64,000 nt of DNA, taken from NCBI RefSeq assembly GCF_050003625.1, contig NC_134400.1, positions 193,593,726-193,657,725 on the forward strand. The letters run 5' to 3'. Source of the DNA: Haematobia irritans. Taxonomy: Eukaryota > Arthropoda > Insecta > Diptera > Muscidae. This document shows, piece by piece, positions 57,822-64,000 of this stretch (its first letter is position 1; every line of letters begins with the position of its first letter). Under the pieces are notes generated by a model that worked only from the letters and a program-made list of their open reading frames with translations, had not been told where the DNA came from and did no database searches. A program made the position numbers and the translations under genes.

Positions 57822-58104
57822 TGAAGAGAGAGAAGTTCACCACTGTGCTATCACAATGGACTGAATAGTGCTGCGTTTAGCTTAATGACAAGGGACCTTC
57901 TTTTTATAACCGAGTGCGAACGGCGTTCCACATTGCGACAAAACCACTTAGAGAAGCTTTAAAACACTAAGAAACATCACCAGCATCCCTGAGAGGGGCT
58001 AATCCAACGCTGAAAAACTTTTAGGTGTTTTGTCGAACCTGGGTTTGAACATACGATCTTGTGTATGCAAGGCGGGCTGGTAATCATTGCAATACGGTGG
58101 CTAC
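57822..58104 (-). mobile_element. Rearranged SINE copy
   Basis: 58104 down to about 57873 is a reversed SINE head and body, including a decayed tRNA-like part (GGGTTTGAACATACGATCTTG). The adjoining 57822-57870 is the SINE's downstream part (GAGAGAAGTTCACC...GGACTGAATAGT) in forward orientation. The copy is therefore internally inverted and diverged. Confidence 0.7.
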
Positions 58105-58109
58105 CTATA

Positions 58110-58380
58110 GATGTGAAGGTTTTAGTATGGGAACTATAGGCTCTAGGTTCTCAGTAGGGTAACGGAAGTCTCTGCAGACCCCAATAGTTAGTAGGTGAAA
58201 TGTGGGTAAGATGTTCATACTTGGAGAGCAGTAAGCCAAATTGTCTTTCTATGGAAACAGTAGGACCAAAGAACCATTTAGGCTTCTATGGAAACAGTAG
58301 GACCAAAGAACCATTTAGGCTAGGAGGTCGCAGTTGAGGAACGCATCTTTCGATGGTCTCAGTTTGTAGAACTGCAGGCA
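58110..58380 (+). repeat. Family B minisatellite, with a 36-bp tandem duplication
   Basis: Diverged ~30-bp units. 58249-58320 contains two exact 36-bp copies around TATGGAAACAGTAGGACC. Confidence 0.6.
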
Positions 58381-58381
58381 T

Positions 58382-58720
58382 GAGCCACCGTGGTGCAATG
58401 GTTAGCATGCCCGCCTTGCATACACAAGGTCGTGGGTTCGATTCCTGCTTCGACCGAACACCAAAAAGTTTTTCAGCGGTGGATTATCCCACCTCAGTAT
58501 GCTGGTGACATTTCTGAGGGTTTCATAGCTTCTCTAAGTGGTTTCACTGGAATTTGGAACGCCGTTCGGACTCGGCTATAAAAAGGAGGTCCCTTGTCAT
58601 TGAGCTTAACATGGAATCGGGCAGCACTCAGTGATAAGAGAGAAGTTCACCAATGTGGTATCACAATGGACTGAATAGTCTAAGTGAGCCTGATACATCG
58701 GGCTGCCACCTAACCTAACC
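58382..58720 (+). mobile_element. tRNA-derived SINE, complete
   Basis: The 339-bp element has a tRNA-like head with a box A (TGGTGCAATGG, 58391-58401) and a perfect box B (GGTTCGATTCC, 58435-58445), so it is built for RNA polymerase III. A unique body follows, and it ends in CCTAACCTAACC. The head folds with a CCTTG/CAAGG anticodon-like stem, but the loop and acceptor are not those of a working tRNA. It encodes no protein and depends on a LINE. The 63-codon frame through it is chance. Confidence 0.88.
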
Positions 58721-58721
58721 A

Positions 58722-59360
58722 TGATTGTTTTAGCAAGTCTGCGGAAGGCTCAACACTGTAAGCACAACTGTAGGCCTCAACAACTCTGCAGAGAAATGAG
58801 GGCGAGAAAGTCTCAGTAGGGCCCCAAAGTTTCAGCGGAAAAACTACATACCCATATGGTCTTAATAGAGAAAATGTGGGCAGGAAGATCTAAGCAGGGG
58901 ACAGTATCGCAGTAGGGGAATGAAATACTTTTAAGTCTCTGCTTTGAGAACTTCGGGCATGAAGGTCCCAACAGGCTTAGTGGGAAAAGTGTGAGCCCGA
59001 CGGTGTCAGCAGGGGAACTATAGGCCCGGAAGTCTAAGTGATAGATCCGAATAGCGCAGTAGGTGAAATGTATGTAAGATGCTCTCTCTTGGAAAGCTGT
59101 ACGCCAGTTGATCTTAGTAGGAAAATTGTAGGCCTAAAAGTCCTAGCAGGGAAAGCTCTCAGTGGTGGAATTGTAGGCACGAAGATCCCAGCAGGGTAGC
59201 TATAGAAGCGAAGGTTTCAGTAAGGGAAACGAATTGTCTCAGTTTGGAGAATTGCAGGCTTCAATATCTCAGCAAGATTACCAAAGACTTAACAGTTTCA
59301 ATAGAAAGACTGTAATTCCGAAGGTCAGAGTGGGGGAACTGTAGCCCTGCATACCAATAA
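58722..59360 (+). repeat. Family B minisatellite (second block copy)
   Basis: Nearly identical to 233-875, including the unit order. Confidence 0.75.
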
Positions 59361-59374
59361 ACAACCAAACAAAA

Positions 59375-60028
59375 AAATCTTATTTTGCAAAAAATTTATT
59401 TCTATCGAAAATGTTGTCAATGTTTTTTGTCAAAATTTTGTTTCTATAGAAAATTTTGTAAAAATTTTATTTCTATAGAAAATTTTTTAAAAATTTTATT
59501 TCTATAGAAAATTTTGTAACAATTTTATATCAATAGAAAATTTTATAAAATTGTATTTCTATAGAAAAATTTGTAAAAATTTTATTTCTATAGAATATTT
59601 TATCAAAATTTTATTTCTATAGAAAATTTTGCAAAATTTTATTTTTATAGAAAATTCTGTCAAAATTTTATTTCTATAGAAAATTTTATCAAAATTTTAT
59701 TTCTATAGAAATTGTTGTCAAAATTTTATTTCTATAGAAATTTTTGTCAAAAATTTATTCCTATAGAACATTTTGTCAAAATTTTATTTTTATAGAAAAT
59801 TTTATCAATTTTATTTCAATAGACATTTTTGTCAAAATTTTATTTCTATAGAAAATGTTATAAAAATTTTATTTCCATAGAAATTGTTGTCAAAATTTTA
59901 TTTCTATAGAAATTTTTGTCAAAAGTTTATTCCTATAGAACATTTTGTCAAAATTTTATTTTTATAGAAAATTTTGTCAAAAATTTATTTTAATAGAAAA
60001 TTCTGTCTAAAGTTTATTTCTATAGAAG
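59375..60028 (+). repeat. 29-bp minisatellite array (family A)
   Basis: Shorter than its counterpart at 885-1930 but starting identically (AAATTTATTTCTATCGAAAATG). It is cut by the insertion of the next SINE. Confidence 0.85.
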
Positions 60029-60029
60029 G

Positions 60030-60375
60030 GAGCCACCATGGTGCAATGGTTAGCATGCCCGCCTTGCATACACAAGGTCGTGGGTTCGATTCCTGCTTCG
60101 ACCGAACACCAAAAAGTTTTTCAGCGGTGGATTATCCCACCTCAGTAATGCTGGTGACATTTCTGAGGGTTTCAAAGCTGCTCTAAGTGGTTTCACTGCA
60201 TTGTGGAACGCCGTTCGGACTCGGCTATAAAAAGGAGGTCCCTTATCATTGAGCTTAACATAGAATCGGGCAGCACTCAGTGATAAGAGAGAAGTTCACC
60301 AATGTGGTATCACAATGGACTGAATAGTCTAAGTGAGCCTGATACATCGGGCTGCCACCTAACCTAACCTAACCT
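60030..60375 (+). mobile_element. tRNA-derived SINE, complete (second)
   Basis: The same SINE, with box A at 60039-60049 and box B at 60083-60093, ending in three CCTAA-type tail units. It interrupts a 29-bp unit (TTTCTATAGAAGGG|AGCCACC). Confidence 0.88.
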
Positions 60376-60384
60376 ATCCATGAT

Positions 60385-60985
60385 TGTTTTAGCAAGTCTG
60401 CGGAAGGCTCAACACTGTAAGCACAACTGTAGGCCTCAATGACTCTGCAGAGAAATGAGGGCGAGAAAGTCTCAGTAGGGCCCCAAAGTTTCAGCGGAGA
60501 AACTACAGACCCATATGGTCTTAATAGAGGAAATGTGGGCAGGAAGATCTAAGCAGGGGACAGTATCGCAGTAGGAGAATGAAAGACTTCTAAGTCTCTG
60601 CATTGAGAACAGCGGCCATGAAGGTCCCAACGGTGTCAGCAGGGGAACTATAGGCCCGGAAGTCTAAGTGATAGATCCGAATAGCGCAGTAGGTGAAATG
60701 TATGTAAGATGCTCTCTCTTGGAAAGCTGTACGCCAGACGATCTAAGTAGGAAAATTGTAGGCCTAAAAGTCCTAGCAGGGAAAGCTCTCAGTGGTGGAA
60801 TTGTTGGCACGAAGATCCCAGTAGGGTAGCTATAAAAGCGAAGGTTTCAGTAAGGGAAACGAATTGTCTCAGTTTGGAGAATTGCATGCTTAAATGCCTC
60901 AGCAGGATTACCAAAGGCTTAACAGTTTTCTTAGAGAGACTGTAATTTCGAAGGTTAGAGTGGGGGAACTGTAGCCCGGCATAGC
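60385..60985 (+). repeat. Family B minisatellite (third block copy)
   Basis: Matches 233-875 and 58722-59360 but lacks about 30 bp, one unit, near 60630. Confidence 0.75.
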
Positions 60986-61009
60986 AATAAACTACCAAAC
61001 AAAAATCTA

Positions 61010-64000
61010 ATTTTGCAAAAATTTTATTTCTTTAGAAAATGTCAATATTTTTTGTCAAAATTTTGTTTCTATAGAAAATTTTGTAAAAATTTTATTTCTA
61101 TAGAAAATTTTTTAAAAATTTTATTTCTATAGAAAATTTTGTAAATATTTTATATCAATAGAAAACTTTATAAAATTGTATTTCTATAGAAAAATTTGTA
61201 AAAATTTTATTTCTATAGAAAATTTTGTCAAAATTTTATTTCTATAGAAAATTTTATTAATTTTATTTCTATAGAAAATTCTGTCAAAAATTTATTTCTA
61301 TAGAATATTTTGTCAAAATTTTATTTTTTTAGAAAATTTTGTCAAAGTTTTATTTTTATAGTTAATTTTGTCAAAATTTTATTTCTATAGAAATTGTTGT
61401 CAAAATTTTATTTCTATAGAAATTTTTGTCAAAAGCTTATTCCTATAGAACATTTTGTCAAAATTTTATTTTTATAGAAAATTTTGTCAAAAATTTATTT
61501 TGATAGAAAATTCTGTCAAAAGTTTATTTCTATAGAAAATGTTATCAAAATTTTATTTCTATAGAAATTGTTGTCAAAATTTTATTTCTATAGAAATTTT
61601 TGTCAAAATTTTATTTTTATAGAAAATTTCGCCGTAATTTCATTTCTACAGAAAAATTTGTCAAAATTTTATTTCAATAGAAAATTTTGTCAAAAGTTTA
61701 TTCCTATAGAAAATTTTATCAATTTTATTGCCATAGAAAATTCTGTCAAAAGTTTATTTCTATAGAACATTTTGTAAAAATTTTATTTTTATAGGAAATT
61801 TTGTCAAAATTTTATTTGTTTAGAAAATTTTGTCAAAATTTTATTTTTATAGGAAATTTTGTCAAAATTTTATTTCTATAGAAAATGTTATCAAAATTTT
61901 ATTTCTATAGAAATTTTTGTCAAAATTTTATTTCTATAGAAATTTTTGTCAAAAGTTTATTCCTATAGAACATTTTGTCAAAATTTTATTTTTGTAGAAA
62001 ATTTTGTCAAAAATTTATTTTTATAGAAAATTCTGTCAAAAGTTTATTTCTATAGAAAATGTTATCAAAATTTTATTTCTATAGAAAATGTTATCAAAAT
62101 TTTATATTTATAGAAATTGTTGTCAAAATTTTATTTCTATAGAAATTTTTGTCAAAAGTTTATTCATATAGAACATTTTGTCAAAATTTTATTTCTATAG
62201 AAAATTTTATCAAAATTTTATTTTTATAGAAAATTTCGCCGTAATTTCATTTCTACAGAAAAATTTGGCAAAATTTTATTTCAATAGAAAATTTTGTCAA
62301 AATTTTATTTTTATAGAAAATTTCGCCGTAATTTCATTTCTACAGAAAAATTTTTCAAAATTTTATTTCAATAGAAAATTTTGTCAAAAGTTTATTCCTA
62401 TAGAAAAATTTATTTCTATAGAATTTTTTGTCAAAATTTTATTTCTATAGAAAATTTTGTCAAAATTTTATTTCTATAGAAAATTTTGTCAAAATTTTAT
62501 TTTTATAGAAAATTTTGTCAATATTTTATTTCTATAGAAAATTTTGCCATAATTTAATTTCTACAGAAAATTTTGTCAAAATTTTATTTCTATAGAAAAT
62601 TTTATCAAAATTTTATTTCTATAGAAACTTTTGTCAAAATTTTATTTCTATAGAAAATTTAGCCATAATTTAATTTCTACAGAAAATTTTGTCAAAATTT
62701 TATTTCTATAGAAAACTTTATCAAAATTTTATTTCTATAGAAACTTTTGTCAAAATTTTATTTCTACAGAAAAGTTTGTCAAAAGTTTATTCCTATAGAA
62801 AATTTTATCAAAATTTTATTTCTACAGAAAAGTTTGTCAAAATTTTATTTTTTTTTATATAGAAACTTTAGTAAAAATTTTATTTCTATAGAAAATTTTA
62901 TTTCTATAGAAACTTGTGTCAAAATTTTATTTTTATAGAAAATTTTGTCAACATTTTTTTTTTCCATAGAAACATTTGTAAAAATTTTATTTTCATAGAA
63001 TATTTTGTCAAAACTTTATTTCCATAGAAAATTTTGACAAAAGTTTCTGTAGAAATAAAGTTTTATTGCCAAAATTTTATTCCTATAGAAACTTTTGTCA
63101 AAATTTTATTTCTACAGAAAATTTTATCAATATTTTATTTCCATAGAAAATTTTATCAAAATTTTACTTCTACAGAAAAGTTTGTCAAATTTTTATTTCG
63201 ATAGAAACTTTTGTCAAAATTTTATTGCAATAGAAAATTTTGTCAAAAGTTTATTCCTATAGAAAATTTTATCAAGATTTTATTTCTATAGAATTTTTGT
63301 CAAAATTTTATTTCTATAGAAAATTTTGTAAAAATTTTATTTTTATAGAAATTTTTGTCAAAAGTTTATTCCTATAGAAAATTTTATCGAAAGTTTATTT
63401 CTACAGAAAAGTTTGTCAAAATTTTATTTCTATATAAAATTTTATCAAAATTTTATTTCTATAGAAACTTGTGTCAAAATTTTATTTCTATAGAAACTTT
63501 TGTCAAAATTTTATTTCTATAGAAAATTTTATCAAAATTTTATTTCTATAGAAACTTTTGTCAAAAATTTATTTCCATATAAAATTTTGTCAAAATGTTA
63601 TTTCCATATAAAAATGTGTAAAAATTTGATTTCCAAAGAATATTTTGTCAAAACTTTATTTCCATAGAAAATTTTTACAAAAGTTTCTGTTGAAAGAAAA
63701 TTTTATTGCCAAACTTTTATTTCTACAGAAAGTTTTGTCAAAATTTTATTTCTATAGAAAATTTTGTCAAAATTTTTTTTCGATAGAAAAATTTGTTTAA
63801 AGTTTATTTCCATAGAACATTTTTTCAAAACTTTTTTCCATAGACAATTTTGACAAAAGTTTTTATAGAAATACAATTTTATTGCCAAAATTTTATTTCT
63901 ATAGAAAACGATGTCAATAGTTTATTTCTATAGAAAATTTTGTCAAAAGTTTAATTCTATAGAAAATTTTCTCTAACGTTTATTTCTCCTCTTTGCAAAA
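61010..64000 (+). repeat. 29-bp minisatellite array (family A), to window end
   Basis: This is a long plus-orientation array whose unit order around 62460-63400 follows 3190-4480, and around 63430-64000 follows 9500-10340. It lacks both the hammerhead repeat and the Penelope-like element, so it preserves the empty insertion sites. It ends in the same CTCCTCTTTGCAAAA boundary. Confidence 0.88.

Noticed and set aside
58382..58455. Functional tRNA gene
   Set aside because: Boxes A and B are good, but the acceptor stem does not pair, the anticodon arm is irregular, and the sequence continues into a repeated SINE body.
60360..60375. Telomere-proximal repeat (CCTAA)n
   Set aside because: Only two or three units, always at the end of the SINE; it is the SINE tail.

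Overview
The window is a repeat-dominated stretch of a fly genome, most likely a muscid of the horn fly/stable fly group. This rests on three things: a mariner whose broken reading frames match the irritans-type (Himar-like) transposase, DINE-1/Helentron-like interspersed repeats of the kind seen in brachyceran flies, and one small cuticle-type secreted protein gene with insect gene structure. Species identity is inference. There is no bacterial operon logic here; nearly every long reading frame belongs to a transposon or is a by-product of tandem repeats.

Layout. 1-4490 and 9488-10335: a truncated tRNA-derived SINE, a degenerate ~30-bp minisatellite and long arrays of an AT-rich 29-bp minisatellite. 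They are interrupted by a 490-bp repeat carrying a hammerhead ribozyme (2254-2322) and by a complete Penelope-like retroelement (4491-9476) made of an intact 832-codon RT/GIY-YIG gene plus an identical 5'-truncated inverted copy. 10440-13020: degenerate minisatellite and unassigned AT-rich DNA. 13021-19614: an intact Bel/Pao LTR retrotransposon on the minus strand with 557-bp LTRs. 19640-24890: 29-bp arrays, a LINE 3' fragment and a DINE-like element. 24893-31560: two DINE-like elements, a DD37E-type Tc1/mariner element and a three-level nest. 31560-43640: 29-bp arrays in both orientations, more DINE-like elements, a SINE, a hAT-like 531-bp MITE, a TA-flanked MITE, a four-fold higher-order repeat and a second hammerhead copy. 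43795-50966: DINE-like elements, a (TA)90 tract, a broken DD37E element, a ~2.5-kb tandem duplication ending in a perfect foldback, and a 100-N assembly gap. 50967-56309: a mariner split by DINE-like insertions, then a third DD37E element. 56546-57498: the only convincing host gene. 57820-64000: SINEs and two further copies of the block that opens the window.

How the parts relate. The Penelope-like element could supply the enzymes for the SINE-sized hammerhead repeat, as proposed for animal retrozymes. The three DINE-like subfamilies share one plan (AACAAGTA end, ~150-bp central tandem units, GTCY microsatellite, hairpin end) and insert in A/T runs. In three R1 copies the 29-bp minisatellite sits at one fixed internal position, which suggests that the arrays filling the window spread as cargo of these elements. 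All identifications were made by reading the sequence; no database search was run.
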